Of a stretch of DNA of 64,000 bases, positions 33,690 to 42,549 are shown piece by piece; positions within the stretch are counted from its first letter, which is position 1, and every line of letters begins with the position of its first letter. Location: contig QOQV01000001.1 of the NCBI GenBank assembly GCA_003327435.1, positions 248,001 through 312,000 of the forward strand, given 5' to 3'. The notes below the pieces were generated by a model, which did no database searches, had not been told where the DNA came from, and was given only the letters and a program-made list of their open reading frames with translations. The position numbers and the translations under genes were made by a program. Source of the DNA: Ignavibacteriota bacterium. GTDB lineage: Bacteria > Bacteroidota > Ignavibacteria > UBA10030 > BY39.

Positions 33690-35891
33690 TTATACCTCCA
33701 CCTCAATAGTTACAAAATTCACATTCATTCCAGTACCTCCCATCAACGGATCTATTACATATCGAGTTAGTAACTGCGAATCACTTGCACCTTTATTATA
33801 AGCATATCTTAACATTTTAGAATTATGACCGAAACCATGTACAATGTAAACACAATCCGGTCTAATTCTATTAGTTGATTTAATTTTTATCCTGTTACTC
33901 ACAACACCATCCTGATTTTTTAATTTTACATAATCACCTGATTTTAAACCAAGTCGTTCTGCAATAACATGATTTATCCAAACTTCATTTTCTTGATACA
34001 TATCCATTAATATTCGATTTGTTTGAGTTCGACTGAAAGAGTGGACTGGAGCGCGCCCATATAGCAACCTGAAATAGCCAGGTGGAGCTTCTTCAGGTTT
34101 TTTATATTTTGGGACTGCATCGAACCCCGCTTGAGCAAGCTGAAGTGAATAAAATTCTATTTTACCACTTGGAGTTGGGAATTCTGCTGGTACACCCTGA
34201 TCAAAGTAAATTGGTTGAGGTGTACCTTTAATTATACCTTTCGTTCTCAATTCTTCAAAATCATATCCTCCAGCAGTTAATCTGTACTTTAAATAATCCA
34301 CAATATTTTCCCAGGGGTAATATTCATTTAATCCAATCTTCTCTGCAAGTTTTTTTGCAATCCACCAGTTAGGTTTTTGATCGTGTGGCGATTCGACAAC
34401 TGGCTGGCGAAGAGAGATAAACGGTTCCCTGAACCATTCTACATTCAAATCATCATAACGCTCAAGATAGATTGATTCAGGTAGGACGACATCAGCCCAT
34501 CCAGCAATTTCGCTTGGAATAACATCTATCACAACAAGCAAATCTAAGTTTTGAATTGCCTTAATTGTTTCAGCCTCGTTGGGTAAAGCATGAATCAAAT
34601 TTGTTGCATAAACAAACCATCCTTTTATAGGATACGGACTGCCAGATATTGTAGCATCACGAATTCCATTTGTTATAGTTTCGATTGCAAAAGGATATTT
34701 TGAATTTGGATTATCTACTTTAGGTTTATTTGGTTTTGGATATGGTGGATAAGGATATTCAGGCAAATCCATGCTGACGGGTGTATAAAAACCTCCTTTT
34801 CTACCCCAACTCCCAAGAAGAGCATTCAGAAGTGCAATAGCTCTACTTCTTTGTGTATCATCACCATACCAGGTGACATGCCGTCCTGGATGTACAAGAG
34901 TTGCAGGTTTATGTTTCGCCATTTCGTACGCAGTTCTACGGATAATTTCTGGTTCGATTCCTGTTTCAGGGTAAGCCCACTCGGGAGTGTAGTTAGAAAT
35001 TTCATTCTTAAACTTTTCAAAACCGAATCCATATTTTTCCACATAATCTCTGTCATATAATTTTTCATTTACTATAACATTCATCCAGGCAAGCAATAGT
35101 GCAATATCTGTTCCCGGTTTAATAGGTAAATAGTACTTTGCTTTACTGGCAGCTATAGAAAACCTTGGGTCAACGACTATAATTGATGCACCATTTTGAA
35201 TTGCTTCTGAGAATTCCTGCACCTGAGTGTTGTGCATATTTTCACCAAGGTGATAACCCAAGAAGACAAGACATTTAGCGTTTTTAATGTCGGTTCTTTC
35301 CGGAGAACTAATATCCTCACCAAAAGTTAATTTAAACCCCACATCTCTTGGACCTCGACATTGTGCAAACGATGGTGCTGCAAAATTATGCGTACCAAAT
35401 GCTTTAAGTGTGTGTTTCAAAAAATTCCCACCTATTCCATGACTGAACATTGCAACTGATTCAGCTCCATACTCTGACTTAATGGCTTGCATCTTCCGAG
35501 CAATGTATTCAAGTGCTTCGTCCCAGGTAACTGCAACCCATTCTTCTTTTCCTCTATCGTTCTTTCTGATTAAAGGTGATTTTAACCTATCCGGATCATA
35601 ATGCGCGCCTACTCCACCAGTACCACGTGGACATAATCTTCCCCTACTCAGAGGATCTTCCGGATTACCTTCTAACTTCCAGAGCTTTCCATCCCTTATA
35701 TAAGCGATAACACCACACTTCCAGAAACAAATATCACAAAATGTTGGAATCTTTTGCACACCATTTCTAAAAATCTTTCCAGAAAATTGCTCTACACTTT
35801 CTGTAAGCTTCCCAACCGCTCCAAGTGTAGCTGCACCTGAAATCGTTGCAGCGCTTATTTTTAAAAATTTCCTTCTTGAAATATTATCCAT
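33690..35891 (-). CDS. Molybdopterin oxidoreductase, PsrA/PhsA-like (polysulfide/thiosulfate reductase) catalytic subunit
   Basis: The 733-residue enzyme has a twin-arginine signal (SRRKFLK near residue 5), so it is folded with its cofactor before export. The [4Fe-4S] motif is Cys 52, 55, 59 and 87 (CDICFWKC...CPRG). A Cys in SFAQCRGPRDVG (about residue 178) is at the place of the molybdenum ligand in PsrA/PhsA. The C-terminal MGD-binding domain is visible in PVHSFSRTQTNRILM and VYIVHGFGHNSKML. Neighbours are PsrB- and PsrC-like subunits, sulfur transporters and a rhodanese, so polysulfide, thiosulfate or tetrathionate is the likely substrate. The adjacent Moco operon provides its bis-MGD cofactor. 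Confidence 0.88.
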   Translation of the reverse strand: MDNISRRKFLKISAATISGAATLGAVGKLTESVEQFSGKIFRNGVQKIPTFCDICFWKCGVIAYIRDGKLWKLEGNPEDPLSRGRLCPRGTGGVGAHYDPDRLKSPLIRKNDRGKEEWVAVTWDEALEYIARKMQAIKSEYGAESVAMFSHGIGGNFLKHTLKAFGTHNFAAPSFAQCRGPRDVGFKLTFGEDISSPERTDIKNAKCLVFLGYHLGENMHNTQVQEFSEAIQNGASIIVVDPRFSIAASKAKYYLPIKPGTDIALLLAWMNVIVNEKLYDRDYVEKYGFGFEKFKNEISNYTPEWAYPETGIEPEIIRRTAYEMAKHKPATLVHPGRHVTWYGDDTQRSRAIALLNALLGSWGRKGGFYTPVSMDLPEYPYPPYPKPNKPKVDNPNSKYPFAIETITNGIRDATISGSPYPIKGWFVYATNLIHALPNEAETIKAIQNLDLLVVIDVIPSEIAGWADVVLPESIYLERYDDLNVEWFREPFISLRQPVVESPHDQKPNWWIAKKLAEKIGLNEYYPWENIVDYLKYRLTAGGYDFEELRTKGIIKGTPQPIYFDQGVPAEFPTPSGKIEFYSLQLAQAGFDAVPKYKKPEEAPPGYFRLLYGRAPVHSFSRTQTNRILMDMYQENEVWINHVIAERLGLKSGDYVKLKNQDGVVSNRIKIKSTNRIRPDCVYIVHGFGHNSKMLRYAYNKGASDSQLLTRYVIDPLMGGTGMNVNFVTIEVEV

Positions 35892-35895
35892 ATTT

Positions 35896-36363
35896 TTATC
35901 CTTCTAAAACTAAACTATCTACTTGATTTAATATTTGTTTTATTTTTGAACAATTACTAAAACTTTCATAAACTAAGCAATTTCGACATTTTGCACTTTC
36001 GCAAATTAGATTATTAAGTTTATGCATCCAGCAAGGTTTTGTGTAATCTTTAAATGCAACGCATTTTCGCTTCACATCGTCAGGACATTTTTTAAGTGCC
36101 CAGCAAGGTATCAAAGCTAAAATTCGCTTAATACCTGCAATACTTATCTTATCCTTATTAATCATTTCCCTTATACATCTAAGTCGCTCTATATCATCTT
36201 CAGAATATTTTCTATGTAACGAACCTTTTCTAAATGGTATTATTAATCCTTCATTCTCATATAAGCGCAACATCTGGACTGATAATCCTACAAGCTGAGC
36301 AGCTTTACTAATTTTGTGAACTGGCTCGCTGGATTTAATAGTATATTCATCTTTTTTAAACAT
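35896..36363 (-). CDS. MerR-family regulator with a Cys-rich C-terminal domain
   Basis: The 155-residue protein has a MerR winged-helix domain (KISKAAQLVGLSVQMLRLYE, GLIIPFRKGSLHRKYSEDDI) and dimer helix, followed by a C-terminal region with eight Cys arranged CWALKKC, KRKC, KPCW, ICESAKCRNC and SNC. This spacing resembles the 'two-CW' Cys-Trp module found in other redox or sensory proteins. It may bind a metal or iron-sulfur cluster, or sense sulfur species. It is the first gene of the sulfur-reductase operon, four bases before the PsrA-like gene, so it probably controls the operon and itself from the 265-bp gap upstream. Confidence 0.85.
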   Translation of the reverse strand: MFKKDEYTIKSSEPVHKISKAAQLVGLSVQMLRLYENEGLIIPFRKGSLHRKYSEDDIERLRCIREMINKDKISIAGIKRILALIPCWALKKCPDDVKRKCVAFKDYTKPCWMHKLNNLICESAKCRNCLVYESFSNCSKIKQILNQVDSLVLEG

Positions 36364-36628
36364 AAAAATCTACAGTTATAATTATCAAGTTTCATACCAT
36401 CTAAAAATACCTTTTATTTGTTAAAATTATTTAATTACGAACAGTTTTAATCAACATTTTATTATTTATAATAAGCTTAAACTCTTTTTTCCAAAAAATC
36501 GGAAAATAATATACTAAAAATTACCAAATTATATATCTTGTAAAATAAATTTGCTATTGCTCTGAGAATTTTGCTTTAATCATTAAAATTTCTTAAAATT
36601 AGAGCAAATAGAAATAGAAAGGACAAAT

Positions 36629-37306
36629 ATGAAATACATTTTATCTTTATTAATTCTCATCACAATTTTTAACTGCTCATTTAGTCAACCGAAGATAGAG
36701 ATAATCGGAGGAAAAGATTTTGATTTTGGGGATATTTTTGCTGGCTCAAAAGTTGAAAAAATAGTGACGATTAAAAATTCAGGTAAAGATACTCTTATTA
36801 TATCAAATGTCAGAGCTTCATGCGGGTGTACTGCAACACTTCTTAGTGATAAAGTTTTACCTCCAAAGAAAACTGCCACTTTAAACATCGGATTTGATTC
36901 CAGAGGATTTAATGGCAAGGTGCATAAAACTGTTACCATATCATCTAACGATAATGCAAACCCAGATTTACAAATAAGTTTCACTGCCAATATAGTATCA
37001 TTATTAACATTTGATCCACCATACATATACTTTCAACAATTAAAACCTGATTCGGTTGCATCATTAAGAATTTCAGTGAAGAATAACACTCAAGAAACCA
37101 TTGAAATAAAATCAATTCAAAACAAAATAACCGGATTGACTGTAGATATTTTACAGCGAAAATTAATGCCACAGGAATCCACACAAATTAATATAACATT
37201 CACAGCGATAAGCGAAGGTATGTTGCAGGGAGATGTAATTTTTAATACAAACCACAAGAAGCAACCACAAGTCCCACTTCGTTTCTTCGCCTTTGTAAGA
37301 AAGTGA
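36629..37306 (+). CDS. Secreted DUF1573 protein
   Basis: The 225-residue protein has a signal peptide (YILSLLILITIFNCSFS) and a DUF1573/ASH-like beta-sandwich (about residues 28-125) with FDFGDIFAGSKVEKIVTIKN and the characteristic VRASCGCTATLLSD, where the paired Cys stand. A second immunoglobulin-like module follows (about residues 126-225). AAAGGAC stands upstream of the ATG. Function in this family is unknown; it is common in Bacteroidota. It is divergent from the MerR gene and starts a plus-strand series. Confidence 0.82.
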   Translation: MKYILSLLILITIFNCSFSQPKIEIIGGKDFDFGDIFAGSKVEKIVTIKNSGKDTLIISNVRASCGCTATLLSDKVLPPKKTATLNIGFDSRGFNGKVHKTVTISSNDNANPDLQISFTANIVSLLTFDPPYIYFQQLKPDSVASLRISVKNNTQETIEIKSIQNKITGLTVDILQRKLMPQESTQINITFTAISEGMLQGDVIFNTNHKKQPQVPLRFFAFVRK

Positions 37307-37319
37307 CAGGAATAAACTT

Positions 37320-37799
37320 ATGCAAATAAATTTAGAAGTTACATTAGAAAAATACATTACAACGCACGATAAAATTAAAGAAGCCATCAAGGACCTTTCA
37401 GAAGAAGAAAAATCCTTCAAACCTTCCCCAGAAAAGTGGTCGATAAGAGAAATCATCAATCATTTATGTGACAGTGAAATTATGGCAGCTACGAGGTTAT
37501 TCAGAATTGTTACAGAAGACAATCCCTTACTTGTAGCTTATAATCAAAACATATGGGCTCAAACATTTCACTATAATGAAATTGATGAAGAATTAGGATT
37601 ATTAATATTTGGATTAATTAGAAACAGAATTTATCAAATTCTTCACAAGTTACCACCAGAAGTTTGGATTAAAAAAGGTAAACACTCTGAACGCGGTGAT
37701 GTTACATTTTATGATATGTTTAAACTCTATGCTGAACATGGTGAGTCGCATTTAAAGCAAATTCAGGAAGTCATAAAACTTATCAAAGAAAAATCTTGA
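37320..37799 (+). CDS. DinB-family protein
   Basis: DinB/DfsB proteins are four-helix bundles that bind a metal with three His and often act as thiol-dependent transferases. The 159-residue product shows SPEKWSIREIINHLCDSEIM, with the first His in NHLCD, and YAEHGESHLKQIQEVIK, giving the C-terminal His pair. It lies 13 bp after the DUF1573 gene. The substrate is unknown. Confidence 0.85.
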   Translation: MQINLEVTLEKYITTHDKIKEAIKDLSEEEKSFKPSPEKWSIREIINHLCDSEIMAATRLFRIVTEDNPLLVAYNQNIWAQTFHYNEIDEELGLLIFGLIRNRIYQILHKLPPEVWIKKGKHSERGDVTFYDMFKLYAEHGESHLKQIQEVIKLIKEKS

Positions 37800-37833
37800 T
37801 TTTTTTAACTAATTTTACAATAAACAAAAATTA

Positions 37834-37840
37834 AAGGAGG
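37834..37840 (+). promoter_or_regulatory. Shine-Dalgarno AAGGAGG deciding a GTG start
   Basis: AAGGAGG lies eight bases before the GTG at 37849 but only two bases before the ATG at 37843. Normal spacing favours the GTG as the true start of the following lipoprotein gene. Confidence 0.65.
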
Positions 37841-37848
37841 TTATGACC

Positions 37849-38847
37849 GTGAAAAAAATATTTTATTCATCAATGATTTTGTTCCTGGCTTTATTCATTA
37901 TATCATGTGGCAAGAAAATTGAGCCACCAAAGATTGAAAAATATAAGGAATACAAAGATCCAATTTACGGTTTTACAATAAAATATCCAGAAATCTGGAT
38001 GCAATTGGGACAACCGGGTAATGCACAATTTTATCAATCACAATCAGTAAAGGACAAATTCATCTCACCTGGCCAACCTGGTGAACTTGGAAATGAAGTT
38101 TTAGTTCAGGTAAAAAACCTCGAAGGCAAATCCTTCGACGAAATGGTTAACGAGGTTCGGGATGAAATTAAAATGAGTGGCCGTATCGATGCTGAACACC
38201 AAATAACAGTATTGGATAAACCTGCACTTAAACTGGATTTTACTATCCCAATAACAACAAAAATGAATATGATGGGATATAAAATTCTTTTTCAGGTAGA
38301 TACATTAGTATATGCTTTGAGTTTTGCAGGATTTGGTGATTGGTATAATGCATACACTTCAGTTTTTGATACAATGCTTGCATCATTCAAACTACCTGAA
38401 CCAAAACCGAAAGTAACCGAAGGTTGGGTTGCATCAAATGTTATAAGCAAATATGAAACACCTTATTTTGTAATTAATTACCCTGATAATTTAAACTTCA
38501 TTTCTGTGGATAAAGGAAAATTTGATTTCGCTATATCTTTGCAGGCAGACAGGGTCGATTGTTCGATCAGATTTGATGTATTTGGTGCACAGGGTTTAAG
38601 CGTAGAAAAAGTTTTTGAACAAAACAAAGCAAAATACAAAAAAACATCTGGACAGGGAGAAATAACTGTCAGTGGTGTAAAAGCTTTGTTCATTAATTAT
38701 TCAGTTATGAAAGATATCGAGAGCAGAGCTTATTTCATTGTTAAAAACGATAAAGTGATCAGAATTACGATGAACTGGTATAACCCGCATAAAGACAATT
38801 ACTTGCCAGTATTTGAATCCATAGTAAAAACAATAGTGCTAAAGTAA
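37849..38847 (+). CDS. Lipoprotein with two PsbP/DcrB-like domains
   Basis: The 332-residue product has a lipoprotein signal (FYSSMILFLALFIISCGKK) with the lipidated Cys at about residue 20. Two similar alpha/beta modules follow: DPIYGFTIKYPEIWMQLGQP (about residues 38-57) and TPYFVINYPDNLNFISVDKG (about residues 205-224), each followed by a strand-rich part ending in a 'LDKPALKLDFT' or 'VSGVKALFINYS' segment. The pattern is like PsbP/DcrB proteins, whose role in most bacteria is unclear. The GTG at 37849 was chosen from ribosome-binding spacing. The next gene begins one base after its stop codon. Confidence 0.7.
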   Translation: MKKIFYSSMILFLALFIISCGKKIEPPKIEKYKEYKDPIYGFTIKYPEIWMQLGQPGNAQFYQSQSVKDKFISPGQPGELGNEVLVQVKNLEGKSFDEMVNEVRDEIKMSGRIDAEHQITVLDKPALKLDFTIPITTKMNMMGYKILFQVDTLVYALSFAGFGDWYNAYTSVFDTMLASFKLPEPKPKVTEGWVASNVISKYETPYFVINYPDNLNFISVDKGKFDFAISLQADRVDCSIRFDVFGAQGLSVEKVFEQNKAKYKKTSGQGEITVSGVKALFINYSVMKDIESRAYFIVKNDKVIRITMNWYNPHKDNYLPVFESIVKTIVLK

Positions 38848-38848
38848 T

Positions 38849-40555
38849 ATGGATATTAAAGGAAAAACAGTTTGCGTAATTGGTGGCTGGGGTTTGGTTG
38901 GCTCAGCCGTTTGCAGAAAATTGATGGAAAGAAAACCAAAAAAACTAATAGTCACCTCATTAAATAAAGAGGAAGCTATTGAAGCAGTTGAAAACTTACA
39001 GAAAGAATACCCAAATGTCGGTAAAAATTTCTTCATCCCCTGGTGGGGAAATATTTTTACAAGAGCAGAATTCAAAGATTTACCTCGCGAAGAGATTTTA
39101 AATGATGAGAAAAAACGACAACTGTTCATCAGCGATATACTGGATGAACTTGACAATACAGCACTAAAAAAGACTGCAGTTTATCAGTTATTATCGAAAT
39201 ACAAACCCGAAATCGTAATCGATTGTGTTAATTCTGCTACAGCGATTGCTTATCAGAATATTTTCCAGAGTTCAATTGATGTTCTTCGAGAAATTAAGTT
39301 AGCAAAAACAAACAAGAGCAATAAGCTAATAGAAACTGTTGAAAAACTGCTGTGTACTCTTTATGTCCCTCAACTTGTCAGGCATGTTCAGGTAATGTAT
39401 CGTTCAATGACTGCAGCTGGAACAAGAATATATGTGAAAATTGGAACAAGCGGGACTGGCGGTATGGGGTTAAATATTCCTTATACACACAGTGAAGAAA
39501 AACCCTCTCGTGTATTACTTGCAAAGTCATCAGTGGCTGGTGCTCATACATTGTTATTATTCCTTATGGGAAGAACACCTGATGCACCAATCACAAAAGA
39601 AATCAAACCCACAGCAGCAATAGCCTGGAAAAAAATCGCTTACGGTGAAATCAAAAAACGCGGTAAACCAATAGAGCTATTCGATTGTCCACCAGAAAAT
39701 GCATACAGATTGAAGGATAGACTTCAAATTCTTCTGCCTGAATTTGGAAAATATACAGGCAAAAATCTTAAATCTGTTTTCATTGATACAGGAGAGAACG
39801 GAATTTTTTCCAAAAACGAATTCGAAGCTATTTCTATGCCTGGGCAGATGGAATATGTAACACCAGAAGAAATTGCTGAAACCGTAGTTTACGAAATTCT
39901 CGGTGGTAATACCGGTCACGATATAATAAACGCACTTGATCATGCAACTCTCGAACCAACATTTCGAGCAGGAGTTATGCTCGATGCGGCTCTCAAAAAA
40001 ATGGAAAACCTTGAAAAAACCTTCGGTGTGGATAGCATCGCTTTCGAAATGCTTGGACCACCAAGATTATCAAAACTACTATTCGAAGCTTACTTACTTA
40101 AATTAGGTTTTGTTGATATGATAACTGTGGAAAAAACAGATCCAAAAGTTTTATCCAAAAAACTTACCGATATTATATTCAAGAATTCTAATTTGAGGTC
40201 GTCCATTATTTCAATTGGTATCCCGATCCTGCTTCCAGATGGCAAAACTCTGCTTCGTGGAAAAGAAATAAAGATTCCACCTTTCAGAGGCGAAAACGAA
40301 TTCCCGATAAACCAGAAAAATATTGACTTATGGGCACACGATGGTTGGGTAGATTTAAGAACATCAAATATGAAAACCTGGAAGAATAGGTTTAGAAAAA
40401 TATTCGATGAGATAGAAAAAATTCCTAAAGGTGATACAAGTTCAAGATTTATGAGAACTAAAGAATATTGGAAAAACTTCAGAGATATTGAACCAGGTAA
40501 AGTTGTTGGCTGGATCTTCACAGTTGAAGAACTTGGCGAAAGAATGAAAGCATAG
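38849..40555 (+). CDS. Unrecognised Rossmann-fold NAD(P)-binding protein
   Basis: The 568-residue protein begins KGKTVCVIGGWGLVGSAVCR, a dinucleotide-binding glycine motif, and DCVNSATAIAYQN in the middle of the N-terminal domain, so an NAD(P)-dependent short-chain dehydrogenase/epimerase ancestry is clear. The remaining 350 residues do not match a fold that I know; visible conserved-looking parts are GTSGTGGMGLNIPYTHSEEK, LLLFLMGRTPDAP and FRAGVMLDAALKKMENLEKT. Substrate and reaction are unknown. It has no signal peptide and is translationally coupled to the upstream lipoprotein gene. A terminator follows at 40579-40614. Confidence 0.65.
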   Translation: MDIKGKTVCVIGGWGLVGSAVCRKLMERKPKKLIVTSLNKEEAIEAVENLQKEYPNVGKNFFIPWWGNIFTRAEFKDLPREEILNDEKKRQLFISDILDELDNTALKKTAVYQLLSKYKPEIVIDCVNSATAIAYQNIFQSSIDVLREIKLAKTNKSNKLIETVEKLLCTLYVPQLVRHVQVMYRSMTAAGTRIYVKIGTSGTGGMGLNIPYTHSEEKPSRVLLAKSSVAGAHTLLLFLMGRTPDAPITKEIKPTAAIAWKKIAYGEIKKRGKPIELFDCPPENAYRLKDRLQILLPEFGKYTGKNLKSVFIDTGENGIFSKNEFEAISMPGQMEYVTPEEIAETVVYEILGGNTGHDIINALDHATLEPTFRAGVMLDAALKKMENLEKTFGVDSIAFEMLGPPRLSKLLFEAYLLKLGFVDMITVEKTDPKVLSKKLTDIIFKNSNLRSSIISIGIPILLPDGKTLLRGKEIKIPPFRGENEFPINQKNIDLWAHDGWVDLRTSNMKTWKNRFRKIFDEIEKIPKGDTSSRFMRTKEYWKNFRDIEPGKVVGWIFTVEELGERMKA

Positions 40556-40578
40556 ACTATAAAACTCTGAGCAATATA

Positions 40579-40614
40579 AGACCTGAAGGTATGTTTCCTT
40601 CAGGTCTTTTTTTT
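40579..40614 (+). terminator. Intrinsic terminator between convergent genes
   Basis: AGACCTGAAGG (40579-40589) and CCTTCAGGTCT (40597-40607) form an 11-base-pair stem with a seven-base loop, followed by eight T residues on the plus strand. It ends the plus-strand unit; the converging aldo/keto reductase-like gene ends at 40613, within the T-tract. Confidence 0.9.
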
Positions 40615-41422
40615 ACATAAACCAATGCTTCTGTTCATATACATAATCTCCAAATTGTAACATAAAAGCAAAATCTTCATCACTTAATTTACCCTTTCTA
40701 ATTTGACCTAAATTTTCATTAAACTCCTTAATATTTCTCGGTGCCATCAAACAAATATCAACATTTTCGTTACTTAATACGAATCGATAGCAATCTCCAG
40801 CAATAGGGATTCGTTTCTGTTGCCATTTCTTGGGCTTTTTAAGCAATCTCCTCCAGCAGGTTGCAGTATAAGCGATGATACCTGTATTTTGTTTCTTAAC
40901 ATAAGGGAAAATATCTTTTTCTGCACCACGATGTGCAGCGTTGTATCTAACCATTAAAATATCAAATAAACCATCCGCAGCAAGTTTACCAGCCAGAATT
41001 CGATTATGTGTTGAAATTCCAGTCGATCTGATTTTCCCATCCTCCTTAAGTTTTATTAACGACTCGATAACATTTGGCTTTAACTCCTTTTCATTCAAGA
41101 CACCTAAAAACATAAACAAATCTATATAATCAACATTTAACTGTTTGCACCGTTTATAAAATGTTTTAATAATATCCTGAGAAAAGTATTTATAGTTATA
41201 AGCACCAGTTGCAATAATGATTTGTTCTCTTTGTGTTTTTGATAAACCTTTCAATACTTTTATCATTTGTGTATCAATCCCAAAACAGAAAAAGAAATTA
41301 ATCCCTTCATCTAATGCCTTGAAAATAGTTTCTTTACCCGGCCGATATGTGGCTGAGAATCCAATTCTGTTTACCGGATTCCCAAACCATTTTAAGCTTG
41401 ATTGAAAATAATTTTTAATCAT
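40613..41422 (-). CDS. Aldo/keto reductase-like protein lacking the catalytic residues
   Basis: The 269-residue protein has the aldo/keto reductase barrel pattern: PVNRIGFSATYRPGKETIFK, ALDEGINFFFCFGI, VDYIDLFMFLGVLN, KEDGKIRSTGISTHNR, and a late cofactor-binding-like part ICLMAPRNIKEFNENL. In active enzymes the second of these reads GINFFDTA with catalytic Asp and a near Tyr, the strand after it has TK, and the next reads DLYLLHW with catalytic His. Here they are F/C, TG and L, so Asp, Lys and His are all replaced. It may be a pseudo-enzyme or use another chemistry. Neighbour: the export unit on the same strand. Confidence 0.75.
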   Translation of the reverse strand: MIKNYFQSSLKWFGNPVNRIGFSATYRPGKETIFKALDEGINFFFCFGIDTQMIKVLKGLSKTQREQIIIATGAYNYKYFSQDIIKTFYKRCKQLNVDYIDLFMFLGVLNEKELKPNVIESLIKLKEDGKIRSTGISTHNRILAGKLAADGLFDILMVRYNAAHRGAEKDIFPYVKKQNTGIIAYTATCWRRLLKKPKKWQQKRIPIAGDCYRFVLSNENVDICLMAPRNIKEFNENLGQIRKGKLSDEDFAFMLQFGDYVYEQKHWFM

Positions 41423-41424
41423 AA

Positions 41425-42549
41425 TTAGAAGAAATATTCTAAACGAAGTCCTAAACTACTTGGGTAATACCAATATTCAGTATTTTCTTTTCCAAAAAAT
41501 ATGTTTGTTATCCAGTTCAAATTTAAATTTTCAAGGATGGAATACGACAAGTTGAGTGAGAAATATCTGCTATCATCATTCAAGTTTCTATTTAACAAAA
41601 TCGAAATTGTTGAGAGTGGATGAACAATAAATAATAATTGAAAATTAATATAGCTTCTTGCCAGATAAATTGAATTATTTGTAATTAAATCATTAAAGTT
41701 ATAGTTTTCTTTTTTTGATTTACCCGCTCCATTAAAATGATATTCTATCAATGAATAAATTTTTGGGGAGAACTGATAATCCATACCTAAAATATATTTA
41801 ATAATCTGTGATGACACCAACATTTCTCCTCTAACTCCAGCATTCAATAGATTACCCGCAAAATCAATTCCATACACAAGGTTTTTATTGAATTTTCCAC
41901 TCATCAAAGATACATCAAATTCTGAAAAATTGGTTCTAAAGCGCAATGCAAAATTAGTTCTATGTTTTGTTGGATTAATAACTATTGATAAATCAGTTAA
42001 ACTCGAAAAATTATATTTCATTAAAGCCGCATCGACGCCATCTTTCTCTATTTTTGCAAAATTTGTTGGATTGATTGGATTAAACATATCAGTTGGATTC
42101 CAGATCCTACCAGTTCCCCATGCAATTCTCTGTCGCCCAAGTGTTATATTAAATCTATCAATATTAGCCATCAAATGAAGACGATCAATGAAATGAGTAA
42201 TTTGCCATATACTGTTATTTAACAATGTAAAATGCAAATTCACCAATTGGCCCATAATCTTTTCATATTTTTCCGAATGAAACTCGTTGCCATTTTTGTA
42301 GAGAATGAAGGTTTCATGTTCGATTGTGAGAGTGATATCTTCATTGAATTCTAATCTTGGCCTTATTCGCAATCTATTAATATTTTGAAATTTATTATTA
42401 GATTGAGAACCAAGAGGTGTTTTTTGCATTTGTACGGAACCTAAATTTAATAAATACCCATCAAAATATAGCTGGCTTTGAGGAATAGAAACATTTTTAA
42501 AAATGAATACTAATAACAAAATTATATTGGTTTTTAATAATGCACTCAT
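41425..42549 (-). CDS. Outer-membrane beta-barrel protein of the ABC export unit
   Basis: The 374-residue protein has a signal peptide (NIILLLVFIFKNVSIPQS) and alternating strands with INRLRIRPRLEFNEDITLTI, FNITLGRQRIAWGTGRIWNP and a terminal LGLRLEYFF ending in Phe, typical of outer-membrane barrels. The GRQRIAWGTGR segment resembles the DUF1302-like porins found with LolA/MacB-type systems. Its ATG overlaps the stop of the ATP-binding subunit gene by four bases, so it should work with that transporter. Cargo unknown. Confidence 0.75.
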   Translation of the reverse strand: MSALLKTNIILLLVFIFKNVSIPQSQLYFDGYLLNLGSVQMQKTPLGSQSNNKFQNINRLRIRPRLEFNEDITLTIEHETFILYKNGNEFHSEKYEKIMGQLVNLHFTLLNNSIWQITHFIDRLHLMANIDRFNITLGRQRIAWGTGRIWNPTDMFNPINPTNFAKIEKDGVDAALMKYNFSSLTDLSIVINPTKHRTNFALRFRTNFSEFDVSLMSGKFNKNLVYGIDFAGNLLNAGVRGEMLVSSQIIKYILGMDYQFSPKIYSLIEYHFNGAGKSKKENYNFNDLITNNSIYLARSYINFQLLFIVHPLSTISILLNRNLNDDSRYFSLNLSYSILENLNLNWITNIFFGKENTEYWYYPSSLGLRLEYFF

